A DNA stretch of 64,000 nt from Zea mays. Lineage: Eukaryota > Streptophyta > Magnoliopsida > Poales > Poaceae. Positions within the stretch are counted from its first letter, which is position 1. Each line of letters opens with the position of its first letter. Positions 23,109-33,542 of the stretch are shown here, piece by piece. The stretch spans positions 196,680,566-196,744,565 of the forward strand of contig NC_050096.1 of the NCBI RefSeq assembly GCF_902167145.1, read 5' to 3'. A program made the translations under genes and the position numbers. Under the pieces are notes generated by a model that saw only the letters and a program-made list of their open reading frames with translations, was not told where the DNA came from and searched no databases.

Positions 23109-24485
23109 ATGCCACCAAAGAAAGCTTCAGCAACATCGGCTGCCGCTCTGCAGCCGCTGGACCCCAACCAGGACACTCTCTCTCTTTGGGAGGCCCGGAG
23201 CCAGAAAAGGAAGGCTATCAGTCCAACGCCTCAGGAGGACGACTTGGACCAAGAGATCAGAAATATGGAGATGCTCCATCAGCAAGTGCAAAGGAAGAAG
23301 GAAAAGATGGCTAGGCTGGCTGATCTGCAAAGGCATATAGACGAAGCCTCTAAAGAAGTTCGCCATCTTACTCAAGATGAGCAGAACCGAAGGCTTCAGT
23401 ATAGAGAGCTTCATCAAGAGGGCTTCTTCAACGAAGATGACTGGTATGAGAATTTCCATCATGGAAATTTTGCCTTTGATGATGCTTCCCCTCTATCAGC
23501 AGAACTGCATGCTACACCTTGGCCCCCGTCTTATAAGCCACCTCAACTCCCCATGTACGACGGCCATTCAGATCCGAAGCAGTTTCTGATGAGCTACGAA
23601 GCAACAATATCTTCCTATGGTGGCAATACTGCAGTCATGGCGAAGTCTTTCGTCATGGCTGTCAAGAATGTTGCACAAACCTGATACTCCTCCCTTCGGT
23701 CAGGAACGATCACATCATGGCAGAAGCTGAAGGATATGCTGATCACCAGCTTCTAAGGGTTTCAAACGAAGCTGGTTACCGCTCAAGCTTTATTCCAGTG
23801 CACCCAAGATCACGAAGAGTATCTTCAGGCGTATGTCCGAAGATTCTTACGCCTGAGGGCACAAGCACCAATAGTGCCCAATGAAATTGTCATTGAGGCC
23901 ATGATTAAGGGGCTTCGGCCGGGACCTTCAGCCCAATACTTCGCCAGAAAGCCCCCTCAGACTCTGGAGAAATTGCTTCAGAAGATGGATGAATACATCC
24001 GCACTGACAATGATTTTCGACAGAGAAGGGAGGAAGCTTACAGGTTCTCCGAAATAGCCAGGGGCTTCGGAGGGAGAATTCTTCCCAGACATGTCAGATC
24101 GATTCATTCCACTCAGAATGATGACAAGGGAAGCCAGCAGCAGAGGCCACAATATTCCTCCCAAGCTTCGGGGCAGCAGCAGAGCTATCCTCGACCTCCA
24201 GCTCCAAGGGGCAGAGGTGCCAGGGGCTTCGGAGGGAGATTTGGGGATCAGCCCAGGAAGATTTATTGTCTATTCTGCGGTGAGGACAAGGGCCATACCA
24301 CCAGGATGTGCCATGTTACCATCCAGAAACAAAAGGAGATAGCAGAAGCTACAGCCCAACAGAGCCAGCCGAAGCAAGTTATGCACACTGCTTCGTACCA
24401 TTCGCCATACATTCCAGAGTATGTAGGCAACCACCCTGCAGCTTCTATTGCTTCGGCAAGCCAACCTCAGGCATCCTGGCAATAG
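23109..24485 (+). pseudogene. Element Z gag
   Basis: It starts MPPKKASATS and runs about 458 codons. Features in order are a charged coiled coil (about residues 50-110), a gag core with LHATPWPPSYKPPQ and YDGHSDPKQFLMSYE, an Arg/Gly-rich region and a Cys/His motif CLFCGEDKGHTTRMC, with five rather than the usual four residues before the His. Two in-frame stops break it: TGA at 23682-23684 and TAA at 23754-23756. Gag would form the particle and bind the element RNA, with the missing enzymes supplied by an autonomous relative. This copy cannot supply its own Gag. Confidence 0.88.
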
Positions 24486-25556
24486 CCTCCCCCTCCACCA
24501 CCAATGCAACGAGGCCAGCAGCCAGAAGGGAGTCAGCATCCCCACCTCCAATGGGACTTCAGAGAAGAGTCCGAAGCTCGCACGGTCAATAGTACTGTGC
24601 CAGAATCGAAGCATATTTACTAACAAATATCCTACTTCGGCAGCAATTTTTACATTCAGTAACATTTTCTTTTTTTAATAAGGAACAATTATTGAAAGCC
24701 TAAGTGTTTTTGTCGTTTTTTAAATCTCTTGTAATAGTTTCGTTTTTGCCACAGTAAAAATATACCTTCCCCACAGAGTAGCGGAGTTGCCGAAGCATAA
24801 GATTTATGGTTACAAGGGGAATTTCCGAAATAACAAAAAGTCGTTCCTAAGGGAGCGCAGCGTAAGTTTTCTGCTCAAAAGTCGTTCCGAAGGGAATGCA
24901 GAGCCTACAGCGAAAAATAAACGCTGATTTCGCTAAAAGTAAAAGGCGAAGAAGCTCCTAAGGGAGGCTTACAGCGAAAAATAAACGCTGATACCGCTAA
25001 AAGTAAAAGGCGAAGAAGCTCCTAAGGGAGGCTTACAACGAAAAATAAACGCTGATTCCGCTGAAGTAAAAGGCGAAGAAGCTCCTAAGGGAGGCTTAGA
25101 GTGAAAAATAAACGTCGATCTTCGACAAATATCATTTTGCATAACATCCCATCATCACATCATTTGCATAGCATAACATCATACATCATATTGCATCAAT
25201 GACGCAAGAAGGGGATCAATGTTGATATTTGGAGATTGTTTCGAAGAAGCAGTGCCAAGGCACAAAAAAGTAAATTTTGAAGAAGCATACCTTCGTCAAA
25301 CTCTGAAATGAAAAGATTTATCGGTTATTGATTTTACGAAGATTGGACGTTTTTATGAAAATACGGATATTATTTACGAAGCATGAAAAGAAGGGAAGGT
25401 GTTTTTTTTCGCTGAAGGCTCAAAAAATGGTATGTATGTAAAGTTTCATGCATCGTAAAGAATTGAACCATAAATAGCTTATATATTACATTCAAAGTTA
25501 CAAAATATTACATATGTTCAATAAATATTACATTCCAAATGTTTTTACAATAATAT
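24486..25556. other. Element Z middle non-coding region, where pol would be
   Basis: The sequence is AT-rich and without coding signal. It separates gag from the converging antisense gene and contains the 64-bp tandem repeats. No trace of protease, RT or integrase is visible, so the loss of pol is old or family-wide. Confidence 0.75.
24907..25115. repeat. Element Z tandem repeats, 64-bp unit, three copies plus part
   Basis: Units start at 24907, 24971, 25035 and 25098 with ACAGCGAAAAATAAACGCTG or a close variant, and contain AAGCTCCTAAGGGAGGCTTA. The last is partial. The unit has an internal hairpin (CTCCTAAGGGAG). Confidence 0.9.
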
Positions 25557-28500
25557 CTAGTTTTCCCTTAGAACTACTTCTGCAGCTTCGTTCAGTAGTT
25601 GATCAACAACTTTATCCATGATAGCTTCAGCCATTTTTCTAATTTCGTCGTCCCCCTTCACGTGGGGGTCCGCCGATGGCTTGGCAGGCTCTGAGGGGCG
25701 AGAAAGTGCGGCTGTGTTACAAAGCGTAAACAAGTTCGAAATCAAAAATTACAACAGAGCCAAAAACTGCTAGTCAATACCTATTTGCACTTCGACATCC
25801 GCACTCTTCTCAGCGGTCTCTGCTACTTTTCTAGCGTCATGAATACCTTTCTCGCTCTTTCGTATAATTTCTTGGGCCATCTCCCGGCCACCATTGTCCC
25901 AGATGTCGGTGAAAATTTTCCACCAACCAGGCTCGCTTCGACTGAGGGGTCTTTTATATCTTCAAGAGACAAGGCGGCTTCGGATTGTGCCAAAAATTTC
26001 ACATGGTCATAGCCTTTTCTCTCTAAAATAGTGGCAATCCCCCTGGCACCCGTAAAGGCACATATGTCTCCACGGCTATTCAAAACTTCTTCAAAAGCTT
26101 CAGCTTCGTGGATGATCCATCCAAATGGGCCTTCGGGGTCACCCCTTATGAAGTCCTCCTCACTTGAGAATGCGCCGACGCTGGCAAAGCTGGTTCTTAT
26201 TTTCTTAACACATTCTATAGATTTTTCATAACACTTTTTCTTGGATGCACGAAGCTCTTCAACGTTTCTTTCTAAATGATTGGCCCATTGTTCACTAATT
26301 TCTCGTTTTGTTTCTTCAAGTGTGCACTCTTCTTTAGCTCTGACTAGTTGTTTCCGAAGATCTTCAATTTCGCGCTTCTAAGCTTCGGCTTGAGTTTTGA
26401 AAGCAGCTTCGTCTTCTTTTATTTTACCCAATAACGAGTGTAATATTTTATCTTTTTCGAGACCTTCGTTCCTTAGTTCAATTATTTTGAAACGAATGTT
26501 GCTCAAGGCTATGGTACACCCTTCGTCTTCGACATCTTTTTGTGCCCTGAGGGCATTGCTAAGTATAAGACCCTAAAAAATGTGTGTTAATAAGTTTAAG
26601 CAAATGAAAAATTTTTGGTTTCAAGAAATAATACAAAGATTTCATTTTTTCACCTTTAAACTATTGTATGCTAAGCTGTCAGCCAACTCGTTCTTTGACA
26701 ACACTGAGAGCCCGTCTTCTAGTGTTGGGAATCCGAAGCTTTTGCTCATCTCCCGACAGAATGAAATCTCCTTGCTGTCAGGGAGACAATACAAGAAGTC
26801 TTCTTCTCCGCTGCCGTTGAATATCAACGTCCCCTTGGGATATTTTAGTCTTTGGGCATAGAACTGAGCCTCCTGCTTTTCCTTTTCAGTCAACTCCTTC
26901 CCCGAAGCATGTCGTAAAATATAATCGAAAGCTTCAGAAAAGGCTTCGGGGGCGGCAGTGCCACTTTCTTCAACAAAGATTTGTTCTGCTGTTTCTGTTT
27001 CTTTGGTTTCCAAGAATTTTACCTTGGCGGGCTCTGAAGGCCCAGCTTCAGTTTCAACTTGGTGCTTTGAAGCTTCGGCCTCAAAGGCTTCGATTTGCAC
27101 TTCGGGAGTTTCGGCAATTTTCTTCGGAGTAGTGCTTGAAGACTTTATTGTCTCCAATACATCCAGTACATTAACCATCCTTTTTCTTTTGGGGGTCAAT
27201 GCTGGACCCTTTTGGCTTTTTAGCACTTCAACTTTTGCTGAAGGACTTAAAATTTCAGATGTCCTTGTTTCTTCAGCCTTCGGTTCTTCTATTTTCTTTA
27301 TCTCCGGCATTGTGACCGACTCTTCAATATTCTTCAGGGGAGTTGCCTCTTTGGCTTCGGGGGCCGAGGAGGATTCACCGACAAACTCGGGCACTGTGGT
27401 TGGTTCAATATAGCGTGAACGGTGTGTAAGAACCTTTATCTTATTCCTCTTCGGCGCTGGCTCACCAAGAGCGGCTGAGGCGACTTCCTTTGTAGATGCC
27501 GTATCTTTCCTTTTTTGACCCCGTGTTGGGTAACGGTAGTCAGGATACACGAATCCAATGGCATCAAATACTCGGTTGAGCCTTTTCTTCTTCCGGCCTC
27601 CGAAGGCTGCGGATAGTGCAGTATCTTCTGCCTTCGAGTATGGCCCAAGCAGCTCATCGCTTACAGCCTCAATACTTTTCAGCCAGTCATCATCTGGCTC
27701 GACGAACTTATCTCCATATTTGAAGGTAAATTTTAACCTAACTAGTCCACCTTTGTTAGGTTCGCTGACGGTTTCCTTTGGCATTTCCCACTTATCTGCA
27801 AGTAGCCATACTCTGAAGGCAATGTGTTCTTGGATCAAATCCCTTGTCCCGATGAAAGAGCAAACTACTCCGAAGGCTCTCCAGCATTCTTCGGCTGCTT
27901 CGTCAATTTCCACCTTCGGTTTCCGAAGGCCGAAGCGCTGCCAGATAGGGCGCATAATGATACCTTTAATATCTTCTCGCGTTTTCAAGTCGTTTTTCAC
28001 ATAGAACCATTCCTTCATCCAGTCCCCAGGCCATCTTTTTCGAAAAGTTGGCACGGGACAGCTTGACCCAGAGCGGGCACCGAAGCTATAACAGCCAAAA
28101 TTGTTGTGATATTGCTCCTTACCCCATGGTTTCGTCTCATACAATAATTCATGCATGTTGCAGAAACTTTTTGCATTTGGTTCCAAACCTTGGCTCTTCA
28201 CGGCCCATACGAAGATTCTCATCCTTATGATTGCTTCAGGAGTAATTTGATGAAGGTAGATTTCAAATATCTTCAAAACTTCTACCACGAAACTGCTCAA
28301 AGGAAACCGAAGTCCAGCCTTAAAGAAGCTTCGGAATATCACGACTTCATCTTCCTCGGGAGTCGGACAAGTTTTCTCTCCTTCGTCAGCCCTTACAATA
28401 GATAAATCCCGAAAATATCTGCCCCTCATATTGACAAGATGGCTTTGTTTAATGCTTGATTTTCCAAAAACTGCATGGCTTGGTCGCCAAGGTCGATCTT

Positions 28501-28687
28501 CGGAATCTTCACCGCCACTTTCCACATCATAGCTGTCACTGTCTCTAGTGTCTTCAGACAAACCCTCTAAAATCTCCCTAGTAATCTTCTATGTATTTGT
28601 CTTTGCTATTGATTCAAGGAAGCCGAGATTCATCTCTTCGGAAAGGCTTAGCTTCGACTCAGCGACAGTTTTCTTGCCTTCAGACAT
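25557..28687 (-). pseudogene. Element Z antisense gene: Transposase_28-type protein, spliced
   Basis: I place the start at the Met at 28687 (MSEGKKTVAE), 146 bases downstream of a minus-strand TATAAATA. Exon 1 (28687-26654) encodes a globular region with FFKAGLRFPL, FVVEVLKIF and LHQITPEAI, the same order as in element E's antisense gene, then a long Glu/Ala/Lys/Pro-rich tail. A likely 81-base intron (26573-26653) leads in frame to exon 2 (from 26572), a coiled-coil region with conserved Trp/Gly motifs. The end of exon 2 near 25823 is unclear. A last exon, about 25711-25557, ends EVVLREN. TAG stops lie at 28589-28591 and 26378-26380. Function is unknown. It is the only long gene kept besides gag. 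Confidence 0.78.
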
Positions 28688-28832
28688 CTTCGAAAATGCT
28701 AGGAAAGTGCTCTCAAAGACGAAGCTTAAAAATGTAAAAAGCCAGGCAAGCGTTGGTGTGCAAAGAGCTAAAAATTAGGAAGGCAGGAGCCGGCGGCAAG
28801 AAAGCGTGCTAAATGTGCTCGCGGTGCGTTCT

Positions 28833-28840
28833 TATTTATA
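28833..28840 (-). promoter_or_regulatory. TATA box of the element Z antisense gene
   Basis: TATAAATA on the minus strand lies in internal sequence, 146 bases before the chosen ATG and just inside the 3' LTR. The placement parallels 2675-2682 in element E. Confidence 0.65.
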
Positions 28841-28980
28841 CGCCCAGTACGTTGCAAGTGGCAGGGCCCCACTTGTCATTGTCTATTGCTATTCTAGCAA
28901 AGGGAAGGTATTTTTTCAGACCTTCGGCTTATGGCCTTCGTCTATATCGCAATCTGAATTTATTATTCTAGCAAATTAAT

Positions 28981-28995
28981 ATTGCGAGGGGCTAC
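28981..28995 (+). other. Element Z polypurine tract
   Basis: ATTGCGAGGGGCTAC immediately precedes the 3' LTR. The short GAGGGG core is the likely plus-strand primer. The rest of 28688-28980 holds the antisense leader and promoter. Confidence 0.5.
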
Positions 28996-29685
28996 TGTTG
29001 GGGGCCTTCGGCTTCCGAAGGTCCTCAAAAACATGATTTGATAATGTTTTCCAAGTGAAATATGTGAACAGGTATCTTCGAATTCGGATCATGAGCATAC
29101 AGAGCATGGTTAGGACGAAGCCTGAGCGAGACGAAAGGTGATTATGACGAAGGACAAGGTGATCACGAAGCTGTGCACAGGAAAGCTTCGGCATGACAGT
29201 AGAAAAGAGGAACCGACTTAAAAATGAAAAGGCAGATTAGACCTCAAAGAATTACTATAGAGTTATTAGCAAATATAAAGGGCATGAATGTAATTTTACA
29301 TGGGCTGCGTCCCTTGCCTATAAATAGATGAACAGTACTCCCATACTGTTCACGTTGACTTGGCATTTGCTCTCACGTCACGCTTGTACCCCTGCTTTTC
29401 TTCGAGCCGAAGGTACATTCATAATCTGTCATTGTGAATACAATAACGCAAATTAAAATAAGTTAATAATTACATTTAAAGTGTTTATATTATTTTTCCA
29501 TATCTTGAGTATGAATCCTTCTTCATCATTTATTGTGCTCATGAAGGTTTGCCCTTCATGACCTTCGTCCGGAATTCATTATATCCGAAGGGAGATAATG
29601 CTTCGAGAGACGAAGGGTTTTAACATTTAACACTTTTATGTTGCCTTGTTCTTAACTCTTAGCGTTTGAGAACAAGTCCCCAACA
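28996..29685 (+). repeat. Element Z 3' LTR
   Basis: It matches 22345-23033 with about 12 substitutions and one indel by eye. TATAAATA is at 29319-29326. TSD CCTTG follows. Confidence 0.93.
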
Positions 29686-29690
29686 CCTTG

Positions 29691-30664
29691 AATGCAACGG
29701 GTTGTGCTTCGGGTGCGGAGGAGGAAACACCTTGCTTGATGATCTTCTTGGAGCCTTTGATCATCAATTCAAAGCTCACAAATTTGCCTATCACTTCCTC
29801 GGGAGACATTAGTTTATATCTTGGATCACCACGAATTAATTGAACCTGAGTAGGGTTAAGAAATACAAGTGATCTAAGAATAACCTTGACCATTTCATGG
29901 TCATCCCACTTGGTGCTCCCGAGGTTGCGCACTTGATTCACCAAGGTTTTTAGCCGGTTGTACATGGCTTGCGGGTCTTCTCCTTGGTTTAGCATGAAGC
30001 GACCGATCTCCCCCTCGATCGTTTCCCTCTTGGTGATCTTCGTCACCTCATCTCCTTCGTGCGCCGTTTTGAGCACATCCCAAATCTCCTTGGCGCTCTT
30101 CAAACCTTCCACCTTGTTATACTCCTCTCGACTTAGAGAGGCGAGGAGTATTGTGGTGGCTTGTGAGTTGAAGTGTCGGATTTGGGCAACTTCATCCGAA
30201 TCATAGTCCTCATCCCCTACGGATGGTACCTGTACACCAAACTCAACAACGTCCCAAATGCTAGTGTGGAGTGAGGTTAGGTGATGTCTCATTTTATCAC
30301 TCCACATGTTATAATCTTCACCGTAAAAAACCGGTGGTTTGCCTAATGGAACGGAAAGCAATGGAGTACGTTTAGAAATGCGAGGGTAGCGTAGGGGAAT
30401 CTTACTAAACTTCTTGCGTTCATGGCGCTTAGAAGTTACGGACGGCGCGTCGGAGCCGGAGGTGGATGGCGACGAAGAATCGGTCTCGTAGTAGACCACC
30501 TTCTTCATCTTCTTCTTTTTGTCGCCACTCCGATGCGACTTGTTGTGGGAGTGTGATTCTCCCTTTCCTTTGGAGCCAGACTCCCTTGACGGAGCCTTCC
30601 CGAGGCTTGTAGTGGGCTTCTCGCCGGTCACCATCTCCTTCTTGGCGTGATCTCCCGACATCAC
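29691..30664 (-). pseudogene. Element B gag, N-terminal half
   Basis: It begins MMSGDHAKKE at 30664 and is open to the insertion point of Z. Motifs include KVVYYETDSSSPSTSGSD, LSVPLGKPPVFYGEDY and the UBN2-like core with MYNRLKTLVNQVRNLG. No stop is seen in this half; the Trp lost in A at 15049 is kept here (KEIWDVL). The frame continues at 22339 beyond Z. Confidence 0.9.
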
Positions 30665-30695
30665 TTTGAGCGGTTAGGCTCTAATGAAGCACCGG

Positions 30696-30707
30696 GCTTT
30701 GATACCA
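30696..30707 (-). other. Element B primer-binding site
   Basis: The minus strand reads TGGTATCAAAGC two bases after the 5' LTR, one mismatch from the initiator-Met tRNA site. Confidence 0.8.
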
Positions 30708-30709
30708 AT

Positions 30710-31903
30710 TGAAAGTCACCTAGAGGGGGGGGGTGAATAGGCGGAATCTGAAAATTACAAACTTAAGCACAACTACAAGCCGGGGTTAGCGTTAGAAATA
30801 TAAACGAGTCCGAAAGAGAAGGCGAAAACAAATCACAAGCAAATAAGAATGGATGGCACGGTGATTTGTTTTACCAAGGTTCGGTTCTTGCAAACCTACT
30901 CCTCGTTGAGGTGGTCACAAAGACCGGGTCTCTTTCAACCCTTTCCCTCTCTCAAACGGTCACTTAGACCGAGTGAGCTTCTCTTCTCAATCAAATGGGA
31001 CACTAAGTCCACTACAAGGACCACCACACGATTGGTGTCTCTTGTTTTGATTACAAGTGTTATGGAAACAAGAATGAGGAAGAAGAAAATCAATCCAAGC
31101 GCAAGAGCTCAAAAGAACACAAAAGTCTCTCTCTCTAGTCACTAATTCGTTTGGAGTGATTCCGGACTTGGGAGAGGATTTGATCTCTTTGTTTGTGTCT
31201 TGTATTGAATGCTATAGCTCTTGTATGAGGTTTGAAGGCTGAAAACTTGGATGCATTGAAGTGTGGTGGTTGGGGGTATTTATAGCCCCAACCACAAAAA
31301 GAACCGTTGGTGAGGGCTTCTGTCGAATGGCGCACCAGACAGTCCGGTGCGCCAGCCACGTCACTAGGCCGTTGGGTTCCGACCGTTGGAGCTCTGACAA
31401 TTGGGGTCACCGGACAGTTCGGTGGTGCACCGGACAGGTCCTATAGATTGTCCGGTGCGCCTTCTGGCGCCTGCTCTGACTTCTACGCGCGCAGGCGCAC
31501 ACTGTAGCGCATTTAATGTCTTCTACAGACGACCGTTGGTGCGAAGTAGCCGTTGCTCCGCTGGTACACCGGACAGTCCGGTGTTACACCGGACAGTCCG
31601 TTGAATTATAGCGGAGCGGCCTCCCAAATTCCCGAAGTTGGCAAGTTCAGCGTCGATCTCCCTGGTGCACCGGACACTGTCCGGTGGCACACCGGACAGT
31701 CTGGTGCGCCAGACCAGGGCTGCCTTCGGTATATTTTGCTCCTTTTCTTTGAACCCTTTCTTTTGACTTGTATTGGTTTGTTGTGAACCTTTGGCACCTG
31801 TAGAACTCATAATCTAGAGCAAACTAGTTAGTCCAATAAATTGTGTTGGGTAATTTAACCACCAAAATTCATATGGAAAAGGTTTGACCCTATTTCCCTT
31901 TCA
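30710..31903 (-). repeat. Element B 5' LTR with TATA box
   Basis: It pairs with 15485-16665. The minus-strand TATAAATA at 31277-31284 is the likely core promoter. Palindromic CACCGGACAGTCCGGTG repeats cluster at 31333-31708, upstream of the TATA box in element orientation. Confidence 0.93.
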
Positions 31904-31908
31904 GCTCC

Positions 31909-33523
31909 CCATCGACGCCTCCAAGCTCGACAACGAGGAGATGGCGCTCGTTATCAAGAGTTTCCGCCAAATCCTTAAGCAAAGAAGGGAGAAGGATTAC
32001 AAACCCCGCTCCAAGAAGGTTTGCTACAAGTGTGGTAAGCCCGGTCACTTTATAGCAAAATGTCCTATTTCTAGTGATAGTGACAGGGGCGACGACAAGA
32101 AGGGAAAGAGGAAGGAAAAGAAGAGATACTACAAGAAGAAGGGTGGCGATGCCCATGTATACCGGGAGTGGGACTCCGATGAGAGCTCCACCAACTCCTC
32201 CTCCGATGAGGACGCTGCTAACATCGTCGTCAACAAGGGCCTCCTCTTCCCCAACGTCGGCCATAAGTGCCTCATGGCAAAGGACGGCAAAGAGAAGGTA
32301 AAATCTAGAGCTTCTACTAAATATACAACATCTAGTGATGAGGCTAGCTCTAGTGATAATGATGACGATTTGCTTACACTTTTTGCCAACCTTAACATGC
32401 AACAAAAGGAGAAGTTAAATGAATTGATTAGTGCTATTCATGAGAAGGATGAACTCTTGGATAGCCAAGAGGAATTCCTAATTAAGGAAAACAAAAGCAT
32501 GTTAAAGTTAAAAATGCTTATGCTCAGGAAGTAGAAAAATGTGAAAAATTAACTAGTGAGCTTAGCATTTGCCATGACACTATCTCTAACCTTAGAATTG
32601 AAAATGCCAAATTAATTGCTAAGGTAGAGAAATTAAATGTTTGTGATGATTCTATTGTCAAACTTAAAAACGATAATGCTAGTTTAATTGCTAAGATTGA
32701 TAAGTTGAATGAATCACTCTCTAGCCTTAAGATTGAGAATGAAAAATTAATTGCTAAGGCTAAGGATTTAAATGTTTGCAATGATGTTATTTCCAATCTT
32801 AGAAATGAAAATGTCGTGTTACATGCTAAGATTGATGAATTAAATGTTTGCAAACCCTCTACATCTACTGTTGATCATGTTTCTATTTGTACTAGATGTA
32901 GAGACATTAATGTTGATGCTATTCATGATCACCTAGCTTTAATTAAACAACAAAATGATCACATAGCTCAACTTAGTGCTAAAATTAATGAGCATGACTT
33001 AGAAAATGAAAATTTTAAATTTACTAGAAGCATGCTCTATAATGGGAGACATCATGGCATTAAGGATTGCATTGGCTACCAATAGGGAGGCAATGTTAAA
33101 CTTAATGCCCTAAGAAATTGTCTAACTTTGTTAAGGGCAAAGCTCCCATGGTTCAGGATAACGAGGGTTACATTTTATATCCTGCTGGTTATCCCGAACA
33201 CAAAATTAGGAGAATTCATTCTAGGATGTCTCACTCTGGCTCTCATCATGCTTTTATGTATAAGAGTGAGGCATCTAGTTCTAGGCGTTCTACTCATGTT
33301 AAAATGCCTAAAAAGAAATCTCCTATTACATCAAATGAGCCTAATGTTTCATTTAAAACTTTTGATGCTTCTTATATGCTTACTAACAAATCAGGCAAAA
33401 TAGTTGCCAAATATGTTGGGGGGCAAACACAAGGGCTCCAAGACTTGTGTTTGGGTACCCAAGGTGCTTGTTTCTAATGTGAAAGGACCCAAGACCGTTT
33501 GGGTACCTAAGAACAAGGCCTAA
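31909..33523 (+). pseudogene. Element A gag, C-terminal half
   Basis: It resumes in frame after B, just before the zinc knuckle CYKCGKPGHFIAKC. An acidic region and a long Asn/Leu/Lys coiled coil follow. There is a one-base deletion near 32492, a TAG at 33083-33085 (fits CAG to TAG), a frameshift near 33110 and another near 33415. The family's normal C-terminus, PKTVWVPKNKA, ends at a TAA at 33521-33523. Confidence 0.85.
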
Positions 33524-33542
33524 ACTTGTTTTGTAGGTTTAT

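Larger units (their letters stand above)
22345..29685 (+). mobile_element. Element Z: Zeon-1-like non-autonomous gypsy (cinful-zeon group, Tat lineage)
   Basis: This is a 7341-bp element with 689/690-bp LTRs starting TGTTGGGGGCCTTCGG and ending CCCCAACA. The TSD CCTTG is at 22340-22344 and 29686-29690. It carries gag on the plus strand and an antisense gene on the minus strand. No protease, RT, RNase H or integrase motif is present. Size, LTR length and gene content fit my recollection of Zeon-1, a non-autonomous partner of cinful. The LTRs differ at about 12 sites by eye (near 1.7%). Confidence 0.88.
15485..31903 (-). mobile_element. Element B: Sirevirus (same family as A), split by Zeon-like element Z
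   Basis: The ends are TGAAAG (15485) and TTTCA (31903) on the plus strand, and the TSD GCTCC is at 15480-15484 and 31904-31908. LTRs are 1181 and 1194 bp. Without Z it is about 9.07 kb. Gag and pol are close relatives of A's in the reverse orientation. The gag is interrupted by Z. Pol has a stop and frameshifts, but the RT YVDD and integrase DDE motifs are retained. Confidence 0.93.
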
